From Ruegeria arenilitoris (GTDB lineage Bacteria > Pseudomonadota > Alphaproteobacteria > Rhodobacterales > Rhodobacteraceae): a stretch of DNA of 64,000 bases. The stretch lies in the NCBI RefSeq assembly GCF_013035315.1, contig NZ_WQHP01000003.1, positions 124,001 to 188,000 on the forward strand, written 5' to 3'. Positions within the stretch are counted from its first letter, which is position 1, and every line of letters begins with the position of its first letter. Under the pieces are notes generated by a model. The model saw only the letters and a list, made by a program, of their open reading frames with translations. It was not told the DNA's origin and ran no database searches. Below, one piece after another: positions 27,808-37,792 of this stretch. Made by a program: the position numbers and the translations under genes.

Positions 27808-29111
27808 GGTGTGATCCTTTCGTGTATCAGCGTGGGCTCTGTCGGGGCGGCGTCTCCGAGCGTTATCGCGGCGACAACAGCCTCGGCGGCCTGTTTGGCA
27901 GCGTCCTCACGCGCGGCGTGGATCACGGCCAGCGGCGCGCCTTTGTCTACCTTGTCGCCCAACCGGACGATATCCGACAAGCCGACCGCCGGGTCGATCA
28001 CGTCATCTTCGACCTGCCGCCCGCCGCCCAGCGCCACAACGGTCAGGCCAAGCGGCTCACCATCTATTGCGGTGACGTATCCGTTTGTCGGGGCCGGAAC
28101 CTCAAGGATCACACTGGCCTCAGGCAGGTAGCGCGACCAGTTTTCAACGAACTGCAGCGGCCCGCCAACAGCGGCCATCATGCGCCCGAACCGTTCAGCC
28201 GCGCGCCCGTCGCGGATAACGTCCGTGATCTTGTCGCGGCCCTCATCAGCCGTTTTGAACATCCCGGCGTCGGCCAACAACACGCCGCCCAGTTCGGCCG
28301 AGATTTCAGCCAGCGGGGCATAAGCGTCTTGGGTCATAACCTTCATGACCTCGGCCACTTCCAGCGCATTGCCCAGCGCAGGGGCCAAGGGTTGGTGCAT
28401 ATCGGTGATCACCGCCGAGGTCCGGCATCCCGCCGCATTCGCGGTTTCCGACAGGGCACGCGCCAGTTTGCGCGCATCTTCCAGCGTTTTCATGAAGGCA
28501 CCAGAGCCGACCTTGACGTCCAGCACCAAAGCCTCGGGGCTGGCGGCCAGTTTCTTGGACAGTATCGAGGCAGTAATCAGATCCAGGCTTTCCACTGTCG
28601 CAGTTACGTCGCGGATCGCATAAAGCCGCTTGTCCGCCGGGGCGATCTGCCCCGTGGCCCCCACAATCGCTGCGCCGGTGTCGTGCAAAATCTGCGTCAG
28701 GCGGTCCTGCCCGATCTGCGTGCTGACCCCGGGGATCGACTCGAGCTTGTCCAGCGTGCCACCCGTATGGCCCAGACCGCGGCCCGAGATCATGGGTACA
28801 TACGCCCCCAACTCGGCCAATGCCGGAGCAAGCACCAGAGAAACGCTGTCCCCCACCCCACCGGTCGAATGTTTGTCGATCACCGGACCATCGAAATCCC
28901 AGGTCAGCACATCGCCGCTATCACGCATGGCGGTTGTCAGGTCCGCGCGCCCCTGCGCACCCAGCCCGCCCATGCAGACCGCCATGGCAAAGGCCCCTGC
29001 CTGTGCGTCGCTGACGCCGCCATCGGCCAGACCTTGTGCGAACCAGGTCAGCTCATCTCCGGTTGGGACCTGCCCCCGGCGCAGTTTTGCAATGATCGAA
29101 CGGGCGTCCAT
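27804..29111 (-). CDS. deoA: Thymidine phosphorylase
   Basis: 435 residues from the ATG at 29111, four bases after the cdd stop; an upstream extension to 29192 runs inside cdd and is unlikely. The phosphate-binding segment KHSTGGVGDSVSLVLAPALA and SGRGLGHTGGTLDKLE are hallmarks of the pyrimidine nucleoside phosphorylases. Cleaves thymidine or deoxyuridine to base and deoxyribose 1-phosphate. Overlaps deoB by four bases. Confidence 0.96.
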   Translation of the reverse strand: MDARSIIAKLRRGQVPTGDELTWFAQGLADGGVSDAQAGAFAMAVCMGGLGAQGRADLTTAMRDSGDVLTWDFDGPVIDKHSTGGVGDSVSLVLAPALAELGAYVPMISGRGLGHTGGTLDKLESIPGVSTQIGQDRLTQILHDTGAAIVGATGQIAPADKRLYAIRDVTATVESLDLITASILSKKLAASPEALVLDVKVGSGAFMKTLEDARKLARALSETANAAGCRTSAVITDMHQPLAPALGNALEVAEVMKVMTQDAYAPLAEISAELGGVLLADAGMFKTADEGRDKITDVIRDGRAAERFGRMMAAVGGPLQFVENWSRYLPEASVILEVPAPTNGYVTAIDGEPLGLTVVALGGGRQVEDDVIDPAVGLSDIVRLGDKVDKGAPLAVIHAAREDAAKQAAEAVVAAITLGDAAPTEPTLIHERITP

Positions 29112-29115
29112 GAGG

Positions 29116-29508
29116 TTACACGTCCTCCATATGCGAGGCGTCGAACGCACCCGGCAGCAAGTCTCCGATCGTGGTTTCAAACTCGGCCCCATCGACCGTG
29201 GCGAGGGTCACCTTGACCTCCCGCTTACCGAACTCGGCCAGTTTCTGTCGACATCCTCCACACGGTGGCACCGGTTGCGGGCTTGAGGCGACGACGTAAA
29301 CCTCGGAAAGTTCCTGCTCACCCGCGGCCACCATTGCTGCAATTGCACCGGCCTCAGCACAGGTGCCTTCGGGGTAAGCCACGTTTTCCACATTGCAGCC
29401 CGAATAGACCTGGCCGCTTGCTGACCGGATCGCCGCGCCAACTTTGAAGTTGGAATACGGCGCATAGGCTTTTTCCCGGACAGACAGCGCTGCATCTTTC
29501 AAAGTCAT
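29116..29508 (-). CDS. cdd: Cytidine deaminase
   Basis: 130 residues, the tetrameric short form. Zinc and catalytic residues are in GCNVENVAYPEGTCAEAGAI (Cys and Glu) and PCGGCRQKL. Deaminates cytidine and deoxycytidine to uridine forms. It is the first gene of the salvage operon; the promoter should lie within the roughly 100 bases between it and the cupin gene. Confidence 0.97.
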   Translation of the reverse strand: MTLKDAALSVREKAYAPYSNFKVGAAIRSASGQVYSGCNVENVAYPEGTCAEAGAIAAMVAAGEQELSEVYVVASSPQPVPPCGGCRQKLAEFGKREVKVTLATVDGAEFETTIGDLLPGAFDASHMEDV

Positions 29509-29563
29509 GGCGATTCCCCATTTTTGATCAACTGGTCAGAAAAACATACCCTAAATGAAACTG

Positions 29564-29585
29564 CCCGGGGAGTTGAACCCCCGGG
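29564..29585 (-). terminator. Hairpin after the VOC/bicupin gene
   Basis: Perfect seven-pair stem CCCGGGG with CCCCGGG, loop AGTTGAAC, between the stop of the minus-strand bicupin gene and the cdd start. There is no long T run, so it is a weak or Rho-aided terminator. It resembles a tRNA T-arm at first sight, but no tRNA surrounds it. Confidence 0.45.
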
Positions 29586-29612
29586 ATGCATTATTCCTGG
29601 GCCAAAACTGAC

Positions 29613-30716
29613 TTAATCCAGCTTGGTATTGAATACTCCCGGCAAGGTGACCTCGAGCAATTCGATATCATCAGAAGGGTCGGACAGTTTCGTGCGCATG
29701 CCCGGCGGGATCACGAACGCATCGCCTTGTTCCAAATGATATGGTTCGCGGCCTTCCCCTTCCAGGGTCACCTCACCCTCCATCACGAAGGTAAAATGAA
29801 TGTCTGTGTCATGCGTCGCCCAAACCGGATCACCCTGCCCTTTGCGCACAACCTGTACGCCAGCGACGCCCTTGGTGCTTTCGGCAATCGTTGTGTCACG
29901 GTAGACATAGCCCGGTAGGCGGAACGGTTCCCACGCGGCGCCTTCGGCCTTGTTGTAGACGAAACGCTGGCCCTGCCATTCGCGGTCCGGGCGGAAATGG
30001 GGTGTGGGCAATTCCATCTGATGATCAATTTCGGTGACGTGTTCGGCGGGAACGCCGATTTCGATCACTTGCACATTGTCGGATGCCTCAAGCACCCGAT
30101 GGCGGATTTCGGGCGGCTGGATAAAGCAGTCTCCTGCGGTCAGGCGCATCTTTGCGCCCTGATCCTCGTAGACAACATCCACCCAGCCATGAATGCAGAA
30201 GATCAGCTGAAACCCGACTTTGTGGAAATGAACCATATCCGGCACGGGGCCGCCGTCAGGAATACGGATATGGCTGGCGATGATGGAACCACCCAGCCGA
30301 TCCGGCACCAGATCGCGGTAATGCATCCCCGCGCGCCCAATAATCCACGGAGCCTGATCCTTGAGCCTGCGGACCACAAAGGAATGCACTGTTTCTGGCA
30401 TCACCATAGGCGGGTTCAATTCGTCAATCTCGACCCGTGTGCCATTGGGTGCGACCAGATTGCGCTTACCTCCAGCGAATGCGTCCGGATCATCCGTCAG
30501 AATACGAATGGTCCCCGGTGTCTCGGGCGCGTCCTTTTCGACCCGCAGGCGCAGCCCGTGGCCGGAAAACACAGCAACCCGAGGGTCGTCGGCGGGATAG
30601 ATCATGTCCATCCGCATTCCGAGCGTCTTGGTAAAAAAGGGAATGTCGTCGCGCAGCTCGCTGGTGGGCAGTCGGATTTCAGCGCGCGTCTGGTCGATGC
30701 TTGGGGTTGAGGTCAT
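29613..30716 (-). CDS. VOC-domain / bicupin fusion protein
   Basis: 367 residues. The first 110 (IRLPTSELRDDIPFFTKTLGMRMDMIYPADDPRVAVFSGHGLRLRV) read as a glyoxalase/VOC domain. Two cupin barrels follow: one at about 160-230 with HFHKVGFQLIFCIHGWVDVVYED and GDCFIQPPEIRHRVLE, and one at about 280-360 with THDTDIHFTFVMEGEVTLEGEG and GDAFVIPPGMRTKL. I do not know the reaction; a dioxygenase or isomerase acting on a small metabolite is possible. Its start lies inside the end of the membrane-protein gene (38-base overlap), so the two are expressed together. Confidence 0.82.
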   Translation of the reverse strand: MTSTPSIDQTRAEIRLPTSELRDDIPFFTKTLGMRMDMIYPADDPRVAVFSGHGLRLRVEKDAPETPGTIRILTDDPDAFAGGKRNLVAPNGTRVEIDELNPPMVMPETVHSFVVRRLKDQAPWIIGRAGMHYRDLVPDRLGGSIIASHIRIPDGGPVPDMVHFHKVGFQLIFCIHGWVDVVYEDQGAKMRLTAGDCFIQPPEIRHRVLEASDNVQVIEIGVPAEHVTEIDHQMELPTPHFRPDREWQGQRFVYNKAEGAAWEPFRLPGYVYRDTTIAESTKGVAGVQVVRKGQGDPVWATHDTDIHFTFVMEGEVTLEGEGREPYHLEQGDAFVIPPGMRTKLSDPSDDIELLEVTLPGVFNTKLD

Positions 30717-31383
30717 ACAGAGTCTCTTCGCTGTCGGATTTTGGCCATCCGATCAGAACAGAGGCCAAAATGCCAATCGAAAAGAACATCTCAAGCGTTT
30801 CTTCCAGAACAAAAAAACGAACTCTCATGAGAGCAGACAAATCAGCGCTGTACTTGCCCGAAACTTCTTCGAGCACTTGTGCGACGACTGCCAGAACGCC
30901 TGCAAGGACGAAAACGGCAAAAAACGGAGCACGTTGTTTTACAGCATGCCAGGCGTTGGGGACGCCATGCCATACCACACCACCAATCACGATGGCGACC
31001 AGAGCGATCCGAACCAGCGTCATGTCCAGCGCGGTATCGAGCCCATTCAGCACCCAATACGGCAGGCTATCCACCGGATAGATGTCCGCTTCAAGCTCTC
31101 GCTCCGCCAACAGTAAACAGACGAGGCCGATGTACAGGCGGCTCAGGCCGGGATACCGCCAGAGCGCGGCAAGGCCGGCCACAAAAAGCGCCGCGGCCGA
31201 GATGGTCTCGAACAACCCGCCCTCTTGGTTCAGCGCAAGCGCCTGCACCGGCCAGATACTCACGGCAGCAAGAACAAGACTGGCGATTGTCAGCACGATG
31301 GCATAGACGATGCGGTCGGCCCCAAGCCCGGCCCGGCCAGCCGGAAAGGCTATCCCGGCCTGGAATTCATCTTTGTAGCTCAT
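30679..31383 (-). CDS. Hypothetical integral membrane protein (234 aa)
   Basis: 234 residues with about six hydrophobic segments (near 25-47, 58-74, 80-92, 120-142, 150-170, 195-215). The short charged N-terminus is cytoplasmic by the positive-inside rule. No family was recognised. It is the first gene of a two-gene unit with the VOC/bicupin gene, whose start it overlaps by 38 bases. A 185-base gap separates it from the divergent maeB. Confidence 0.7.
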   Translation of the reverse strand: MSYKDEFQAGIAFPAGRAGLGADRIVYAIVLTIASLVLAAVSIWPVQALALNQEGGLFETISAAALFVAGLAALWRYPGLSRLYIGLVCLLLAERELEADIYPVDSLPYWVLNGLDTALDMTLVRIALVAIVIGGVVWHGVPNAWHAVKQRAPFFAVFVLAGVLAVVAQVLEEVSGKYSADLSALMRVRFFVLEETLEMFFSIGILASVLIGWPKSDSEETLYDLNPKHRPDAR

Positions 31384-31568
31384 GTGTAGCTTTCACTGCT
31401 CGACGTGTTTAGGTTTGTCCCAAGGATGCACGTACGTAAATTTTATGTGACAATTTTCAACAAGAGCCCCAGCAACTTTTACATAACTGTTGCAAAATGA
31501 CGTAGCGTAGCCAAACCCGAAAATATAGTTTAATGCTAAACCAAATTGTCTGAGGAGTTATAACGCCG

Positions 31569-33842
31569 ATGTCGGATACACCCAGCTTGCGGCAAGCAGC
31601 GCTTGAATATCACGCCCATCCCAAACCCGGGAAGCTTGAGATCAAGGCAACGAAGCCCATGGCGAACGGCCGCGATCTGGCGCGCGCCTATTCCCCCGGC
31701 GTGGCCGATGCCAGCCTGGAGATCAAAGCCGACCCCTCCAATGCCGAGCTCTATACAGCGCGCGGAAATCTTGTGGCGGTTGTCTCAAACGGGACAGCGG
31801 TTCTGGGGCTGGGCAATATCGGCGCGCTGGCGTCGAAGCCGGTGATGGAAGGCAAGGCTGTTCTGTTCAAGAAATTCGCCGGGATCGACTGTTTCGACAT
31901 CGAAGTCGACCAACCTGACCCTGAAAAGCTGGCAGATATCGTCTGCGCACTGGAACCGACCTTCGGTGCGATCAACCTCGAAGACATCAAGGCGCCTGAC
32001 TGCTTTATCGTGGAAAAACTGTGCCGCGAACGCATGAACATCCCCGTTTTTCATGACGACCAGCATGGTACAGCCATTGTGGTCGGCGCTGCGGCCAAGA
32101 ACGCCCTGCACGTTGCAGGCAAAAAGTTCGAAGACATCAAGATTGTCTCTACCGGGGGCGGCGCGGCGGGTATTGCCTGCCTGATGATGCTGGTCAAACT
32201 GGGCGTCAAACGCGAGAATATCTGGCTGTGCGACATTCACGGGCTGGTTTACGAAGGTCGTGACGTGGACATGAATCCGCACAAAGACCAGTTTGCTCAG
32301 AAATCGGACCTGCGCACATTGGATGACGTCATCGGCGACGCAGACCTGTTCCTCGGCCTTAGCGGTCCAAACGTTCTGAAGCCCGAGATGGTGCAGAAGA
32401 TGGCCAAACGACCGATCATCTTTGCGCTGGCCAACCCGACACCGGAAATTCTGCCCCAGGCAGCCCGCGAGGTCGCACCGGATGCGATCATTGCCACCGG
32501 GCGCAGCGACTTTCCCAATCAGGTCAACAACGTCCTGTGTTTCCCCTTTATCTTCCGGGGAGCGCTGGACGTGGGCGCGACCGAAATTAATGACGAGATG
32601 CAGATCGCGTGCGTGGACGGCATCGCAGAGATGGCTCGCGCGACAACCAGCGCCGAGGCGGCGGCGGCCTACAAAGGGGAACAGCTGACCTTTGGCCCGG
32701 ACTATCTGATCCCCAAGCCGTTTGATCCGCGTCTGGTCGGCGTGGTGTCCTCATCGGTGGCTAAAGCCGCTATGGAGAGCGGCGTCGCCAAGCGTCCGAT
32801 CAAGGACATCGATGCCTATAAAGAGCGTTTGAACCAGACCGTGTTCAAGTCCGCCCTTCTGATGCGCCCGGTATTCGAGGCCGCCGCAGCCGCCTCGCGC
32901 CGGATCGTGTTTGCCGAAGGCGAGGATGAGCGGGTTTTGCGCGCAGCGCAGGCCATTCTAGAGGAAACGACCGAAACGCCGATCCTGATCGGCCGCCCCG
33001 ATGTGATCAATGCGCGTTGCGAACGGCTTGGCCTGACGGTGCGCCCGGGCAAAGACTGCCAAATCGTCAACCCGCAGGATGACCCGCGATACTACGACTA
33101 TTGGAACTCGTATCACGAGATCATGCAGCGCCGAGGCGTCACGCCCGATCTGGCGAAAGCCATCATGCGCACGAACAACACCGCCATTGCGGCCATCATG
33201 GTTCATCGCGGCGAAGCCGACAGTATGATCTGTGGCACGTTTGGCGAGTATCGTTGGCACCTGAATTACGTCGAGCAGGTTCTGGACGACGGCGATCTGC
33301 GGCCGCATGGTGCGCTGTCGCTGATGATCCTTGAGGACGGGCCACTATTCATCGCTGACACCCATGTACGACAGCTTCCCACCCCCGAAGAATTGGCCGA
33401 GACGACACTTGGCGCTGCGCGGCATGTGCGACGTTTCGGGATCGAGCCCAAAATCGCCTTTTGCTCGCAATCGCAGTTCGGCAATCAGGCCGAAGGGTCG
33501 GGCAAACGCTTGCGGGCCGCGATGGAGATCCTCGACTCCGAGCCGCGCGATTTCACCTATGAGGGTGAAATGAACCTGGATCTTGCTCTGGACCCTGAGC
33601 TGCGTTCGCGCATCTTCCCGAATTCGCGCATGCAGGGTCCAGCCAATGTTCTGATCTTTGCCCATGCCGACGCGGCCAGCGGCGTGCGCAACATCCTCAA
33701 GATGAAGGCCGATGGGCTTGAGGTCGGCCCGATCCTTATGGGGATGGGCAACAAGGCGCACATCGTGACGCCTTCGATCACGGCGCGTGGGTTGCTGAAC
33801 ATGGCAGCCATCGCGGGCACCCCGGTCGCCCATTACGGTTGA
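31569..33842 (+). CDS. maeB: NADP-dependent malic enzyme with phosphotransacetylase-like domain
   Basis: 757 residues. Residues 1-about 410 are malic enzyme (KAYSPG-like [27 protein letters not shown](P)-binding [19 protein letters not shown]). Residues about 430-757 resemble phosphate acetyltransferase ([36 protein letters not shown]), which in MaeB enzymes has a regulatory, not catalytic, role sensed by acetyl-CoA. Makes pyruvate and NADPH from malate. GAGGAG lies upstream of the start, and a terminator follows. Confidence 0.95.
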   Translation: MSDTPSLRQAALEYHAHPKPGKLEIKATKPMANGRDLARAYSPGVADASLEIKADPSNAELYTARGNLVAVVSNGTAVLGLGNIGALASKPVMEGKAVLFKKFAGIDCFDIEVDQPDPEKLADIVCALEPTFGAINLEDIKAPDCFIVEKLCRERMNIPVFHDDQHGTAIVVGAAAKNALHVAGKKFEDIKIVSTGGGAAGIACLMMLVKLGVKRENIWLCDIHGLVYEGRDVDMNPHKDQFAQKSDLRTLDDVIGDADLFLGLSGPNVLKPEMVQKMAKRPIIFALANPTPEILPQAAREVAPDAIIATGRSDFPNQVNNVLCFPFIFRGALDVGATEINDEMQIACVDGIAEMARATTSAEAAAAYKGEQLTFGPDYLIPKPFDPRLVGVVSSSVAKAAMESGVAKRPIKDIDAYKERLNQTVFKSALLMRPVFEAAAAASRRIVFAEGEDERVLRAAQAILEETTETPILIGRPDVINARCERLGLTVRPGKDCQIVNPQDDPRYYDYWNSYHEIMQRRGVTPDLAKAIMRTNNTAIAAIMVHRGEADSMICGTFGEYRWHLNYVEQVLDDGDLRPHGALSLMILEDGPLFIADTHVRQLPTPEELAETTLGAARHVRRFGIEPKIAFCSQSQFGNQAEGSGKRLRAAMEILDSEPRDFTYEGEMNLDLALDPELRSRIFPNSRMQGPANVLIFAHADAASGVRNILKMKADGLEVGPILMGMGNKAHIVTPSITARGLLNMAAIAGTPVAHYG

Positions 33843-33860
33843 TTAACCAATACCCACTAT

Positions 33861-33887
33861 ACAGGGCGTCAAAGCGGCGCCCTGTTT
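33861..33887 (+). terminator. Terminator hairpin after maeB
   Basis: Eight-pair stem ACAGGGCG with CGCCCTGT, loop TCAAAGCGG, then TTTG. Nineteen bases past the maeB stop. Confidence 0.7.
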
Positions 33888-33908
33888 GATTCCAAACCGG
33901 GTGCGTGG

Positions 33909-34030
33909 TTTGCACACCAAACTATGCAACTTTGCAAAAACTCGAATTCAGTCGCAAAAACGCAGCAAAATCGCGGTAGTTTGCAAAAATTTGCAGGCTA
34001 GTTAGCGGATTCTTGCAAATATTTTGCGAT
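33909..34030. promoter_or_regulatory. TTTGCAAA-type repeats upstream of prpE (possible ScfR/PccR sites)
   Basis: The region has TTTGCACA (33909-33916), TTTGCAAA (33931-33938), TTTGCAAA followed by TTTGCAGG (33980-33997, start to start 10 bases), and TTGCAAA with TTTTGCGA (34013-34029). Paired TTTGCAAA boxes are the published target of the short-chain acyl-CoA regulator PccR of Rhodobacter, which controls propionyl-CoA use (there, four bases between the boxes). The spacing here differs, so this is a candidate only. It lies 88-209 bases before the prpE start. Confidence 0.55.
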
Positions 34031-34117
34031 AAAGTGACGCTCCGTCATTCCGGTCGCTTGTGCGGTGACCTCTGGCCACATAACACATCTTCCAAGGAGT
34101 TTTTGGAGGAGGTCACC

Positions 34118-36007
34118 GTGGCTTATCAGGACATTTACGAAAGCTGGAAATCGGATCCAGAGGCATTCTGGATGAAAGCCGCGCAAGAGATTGACTGGGT
34201 TCAGCCGCCAACCAAGGCATTGTTCGACGACAACGCGCCTTTGTACGAATGGTTCAGCGATGCCAAGGTAAACACCTGTTGGAACGCGGTGGACCGGCAT
34301 GTTGAAAACGGTCGCGGCGAACAAACCGCCATTATCTATGACAGCCCGATCACGCATACCAAGCGCGAGATTTCCTATGTCGAGCTACGCAACCGTGTCG
34401 CCAATCTGGCCGGCGCACTGCGGGCCAAGGGTGTCGAAAAAGGCGATCGCGTCATCATCTATATGCCGATGATCCCCGAAGCGCTTGAGGCCATGCTCGC
34501 CTGTGCCCGCCTCGGGGCGGTTCACTCGGTTGTGTTCGGCGGCTTTGCCAGCAACGAGCTGGCCGTGCGGATCGACGATGCCAAACCCAAAGCCATCATC
34601 GCCGCCTCCTGCGGGATGGAGCCGGGTCGCGTTGTGCATTACAAACCGCTGCTGGACGGCGCCATCGACATGGCCAGTCACAAGCCCGATTTCTGCGTCA
34701 TCTTCCAGCGCGAACAGGAAGTGGCTCAGCTGGTCGAAGGCCGCGACTATAACTGGCATGGCTTTCAGTACGGTGTCGAACCGGCGGAATGCGTGCCGGT
34801 CGAGGGCAATCATCCGGCCTACATCCTCTACACCTCAGGCACGACCGGTGCACCTAAAGGTGTCGTCCGCCCAACCGCAGGCCATCTGGTCGCGCTGAAC
34901 TGGACGATGAAGAACATCTATGACGTCGATCCGGGCGATGTGTTCTGGGCAGCGTCTGACGTGGGGTGGGTCGTTGGGCATTCCTATATCTGCTACGCGC
35001 CGCTGATCCATGGCAACACGACGATTGTGTTCGAAGGCAAGCCGGTCGGCACACCCGATGCAGGTACCTTCTGGCGGGTGATTTCCGAGCACAAAGTAAA
35101 AAGCTTCTTCACTGCCCCGACAGCCATCCGGGCCGTCAAACGCGAAGATCCTAAGGGTGAGATGCTGGCAAAGTACGACCTGTCCAGCCTGCGCGCCCTG
35201 TATCTGGCCGGTGAACGTGCGGACCCCGACACCATCGAATGGGCACAGGATGCGCTGAAGGTCCCTGTGATCGACCACTGGTGGCAGACCGAGACCGGCT
35301 GGACCATTGCCGGCAACCCGCTGGGGATTGAGGAGTTACCGGTCAAGCTGGGCTCACCTGCGAAACCAATGCCGGGCTACGACGTGCAGATTCTCGACGA
35401 GGGCGGTCACCCGATGAAGCCGGGTGAGTTGGGTGCGATCGCCGTCAAACTGCCCCTGCCCCCGGGAACCTTGCCAACGTTGTGGAATGCGGAAGAGCGG
35501 TTCAAAAGCTCGTACTTGAACCACTTCCCCGGTTACTATGAGACCGGAGACGCGGGCATGGTGGACGAGGACGGATACCTCTACATTATGGCGCGCACCG
35601 ATGACGTGATCAACGTCGCGGGCCACCGCCTGTCTACCGGCGGTATGGAAGAAGTTCTGGCCGCCCACCCCGACGTCGCCGAGTGTGCCGTGATCGGCGT
35701 GACCGATCAGTTGAAGGGTCAGATGCCGGTTGGCTTTTTGTGCCTGAATGCTGGCTGTGACCGCGATCATGGCGAGGTCGTGCAAGACGTGGTCAAGCTG
35801 GTGCGGGAAAAGATTGGCCCGGTTGCTGCGTTCAAACTGGCCGTAGTGGTGGACCGATTGCCCAAGACACGCTCGGGCAAGATCCTGCGCGGCACCATGG
35901 TGTCGATTGCGGACAGCAAAGACTACAAGATGCCCGCAACCATCGATGATCCGGCCATCCTGGACGAGATCACGGATGCGTTGAAAACCATTGGTTACGC
36001 GCAATAA
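34118..36007 (+). CDS. prpE: Propionate-CoA ligase
   Basis: 629 residues from the GTG at 34118, chosen for the GGAGGA site seven bases ahead and because family members begin MAYQDIYE-like. The adenylate-forming motif YTSGTTGAPKGVVRPTAGH starts near residue 238, and the catalytic lysine is in KTRSGKILRG near 582-591. VVRPTAGH and the tryptophan-containing DHWWQTETGW point to the propionyl branch of acyl-CoA synthetases. It activates propionate, with acetate as an alternative substrate. Confidence 0.91.
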   Translation: MAYQDIYESWKSDPEAFWMKAAQEIDWVQPPTKALFDDNAPLYEWFSDAKVNTCWNAVDRHVENGRGEQTAIIYDSPITHTKREISYVELRNRVANLAGALRAKGVEKGDRVIIYMPMIPEALEAMLACARLGAVHSVVFGGFASNELAVRIDDAKPKAIIAASCGMEPGRVVHYKPLLDGAIDMASHKPDFCVIFQREQEVAQLVEGRDYNWHGFQYGVEPAECVPVEGNHPAYILYTSGTTGAPKGVVRPTAGHLVALNWTMKNIYDVDPGDVFWAASDVGWVVGHSYICYAPLIHGNTTIVFEGKPVGTPDAGTFWRVISEHKVKSFFTAPTAIRAVKREDPKGEMLAKYDLSSLRALYLAGERADPDTIEWAQDALKVPVIDHWWQTETGWTIAGNPLGIEELPVKLGSPAKPMPGYDVQILDEGGHPMKPGELGAIAVKLPLPPGTLPTLWNAEERFKSSYLNHFPGYYETGDAGMVDEDGYLYIMARTDDVINVAGHRLSTGGMEEVLAAHPDVAECAVIGVTDQLKGQMPVGFLCLNAGCDRDHGEVVQDVVKLVREKIGPVAAFKLAVVVDRLPKTRSGKILRGTMVSIADSKDYKMPATIDDPAILDEITDALKTIGYAQ

Positions 36008-36101
36008 CAGGCACTTGGGCGGCGATCTGTCGCCCGACGTCTGTCTTTCGCTTGCAACCTGAAACAGGCCCCCTACTGTCATCCCAAGACAGTGAGGGCC
36101 C

Positions 36102-37535
36102 ATGACACAAACCGACATCTGGCGTCTGAACGCCACCGACCTGACCGCCTTGACCCGCAGCGGTGACCTGAGCGCCGAAGAGGTCACCCGGAACGCCATC
36201 GATCGGATGTATCAGGCCAACCCTGCGCTGAATGCAGTCGTCGAAGACCTGAGCGATGAGGCCCTGAGCCGCGCGCGTGATCTGGATGTGGCCGTAGCGG
36301 GTGGCGCACCAGCCGGTCCGCTGCATGGTGTGCCCGTCACCATCAAGATCAATGTCGATCAAAAGGGGCATGCGACCTCGAACGGTGTGGTCGCGCTGAA
36401 GGATGTGATCGCCCCTGACGATGCCCCTGTGGTGCGCAATCTGCAGAATGCCGGAGCTATCGTGATCGGGCGGACCAATACGCCCGAGTTCTCATTCCGC
36501 GCCGATACCGACAACCCGCTGCATGGCCGCACTCATAACCCTTGGGGGCGGCATATCTCGCCCGGCGGGTCTTCGGGCGGGGCCGGTGCGTCGGTGATGG
36601 CCGGGATCGGTGCGCTGGCGCATGGCAACGATATCGGCGGCAGTCTGCGATTCCCTGCGGCGGCCAATGGCGCGGTCACGGTCAAACCCGGATTGGGCCG
36701 TGTGCCAGCGTGGAACCCCAGCCAGCAGGCCGAGCGTGGAATTCTGGCGCAATCCATGTCGGTGCAGGGGTTGATCACCCGCTCCGCCGCCGACCTGCAT
36801 CTGTCTATGCCCAGCCTGATCGCCCCGGATCCGCGCGACCCTTTCCACGTCGCCATGCCGTGGCGCGGTGAGACTATGGACGGCCCGATCAAAGTCGCCT
36901 TCACCAAGAACACCTTTGGCTACGCCCTGCATCCCGAGGTTGACAAGGCGTTGGACACGGCCCGAGACGCGCTTGTCGACGCCGGATATCTGGTTGAAGA
37001 GATCGACCCGCCTGACGTCTTCGAATGCGGGCGATCCGGCTATCGCGCCCTGATGGGAGAAGTCCTGACACTGCTACGAGGCGATATCGAGGCTGCGGGG
37101 TCAGAGACCATCCGCGAGATTTTCGAGGTCTACTTTCAGGAGTTTCCGCCTATCGTAGAAACCGACCTGATCCGCATTCTGGCCAAGCGCACCCATTATG
37201 CCCGCGAATGGTCAGTATTCATGGAGGACTACCCTCTGGTCCTGTCCCCGTTCCTGCCGCAACCATTCTTCAAACCGGACCGGGACACCGAAGGCGCAGA
37301 AGGTGTGCACGAGGTTCTGGGCTGTGCGGTTTATTCCTATTCGATGAACTTCCTTGGCCTGCCCGCCGCTTGTGTACCTTCCCGGCTGGCCGAGCTGCCC
37401 GATGGACCGCAGCCGATCAACGTTCAGATCGCGGCCCGCCGTTGGCGCGAAGATATGGCCGTGGATGCCGCCGCTGCGATCGAGGCGCGAGTCGGCCAGA
37501 TGTGCCTGCCATTGTGGGAGAAGATGGGCGCCTAA
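36102..37535 (+). CDS. Amidase family protein
   Basis: 477 residues. The Ser-Ser-Lys triad is seen as the lysine in VPVTIKINVD (near 80) and the serines in SPGGSSGGAGASV (near 152-163) with NDIGGSLRFPAAANG. It cleaves amide bonds in a small substrate not identifiable here; the family also includes GatA, but no gatB/gatC is near and the neighbours do not fit. GTGAGGG lies ahead of the start. It is in the same direction as prpE, with a 94-base gap. Confidence 0.9.
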   Translation: MTQTDIWRLNATDLTALTRSGDLSAEEVTRNAIDRMYQANPALNAVVEDLSDEALSRARDLDVAVAGGAPAGPLHGVPVTIKINVDQKGHATSNGVVALKDVIAPDDAPVVRNLQNAGAIVIGRTNTPEFSFRADTDNPLHGRTHNPWGRHISPGGSSGGAGASVMAGIGALAHGNDIGGSLRFPAAANGAVTVKPGLGRVPAWNPSQQAERGILAQSMSVQGLITRSAADLHLSMPSLIAPDPRDPFHVAMPWRGETMDGPIKVAFTKNTFGYALHPEVDKALDTARDALVDAGYLVEEIDPPDVFECGRSGYRALMGEVLTLLRGDIEAAGSETIREIFEVYFQEFPPIVETDLIRILAKRTHYAREWSVFMEDYPLVLSPFLPQPFFKPDRDTEGAEGVHEVLGCAVYSYSMNFLGLPAACVPSRLAELPDGPQPINVQIAARRWREDMAVDAAAAIEARVGQMCLPLWEKMGA

Positions 37536-37554
37536 AACGACCCCAACAATAATA

Positions 37555-37580
37555 GACCCCGGGTTATTGTGCCCGGGGTC
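37555..37580 (+). terminator. Hairpin after the amidase gene
   Basis: Perfect nine-pair stem GACCCCGGG with CCCGGGGTC around loop TTATTGTG, 19 bases after the stop. No T run follows, so termination may be Rho-aided. Confidence 0.5.
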
Positions 37581-37792
37581 CGCTTGCTAAAATATGCCCG
37601 GATATCGGTAACGAGCGTAGCACCACCTACCCTCGCCAGCGCAAAATCTGCGCACTCGTTCGAAAACGTCGTTTGGTGGCCACTCACTCCCACCGTGACG
37701 TGATCTCCGGGCAAGATTAGATTAGCGGAATGTTAATGAACCTCATGTGAACCAGTTCACACAAGTTCTAAAAATTTCGAAAATCCCATATT

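Noticed and set aside
29561-29590. tRNA T-arm-like text GGGGGTTCAACTCCCC
   Set aside because: The five-pair T stem fails at one position and there is no acceptor, D or anticodon arm around it; it fits a terminator hairpin better.
30604-31116. 170-residue plus-strand frame over the bicupin and membrane-protein junction
   Set aside because: Opposite-strand shadow; the minus-strand genes have clear domains or membrane helices.
36102-37535. GatA subunit of the tRNA amidotransferase
   Set aside because: No gatC or gatB next to it, and the sequence around the triad fits general amidases.
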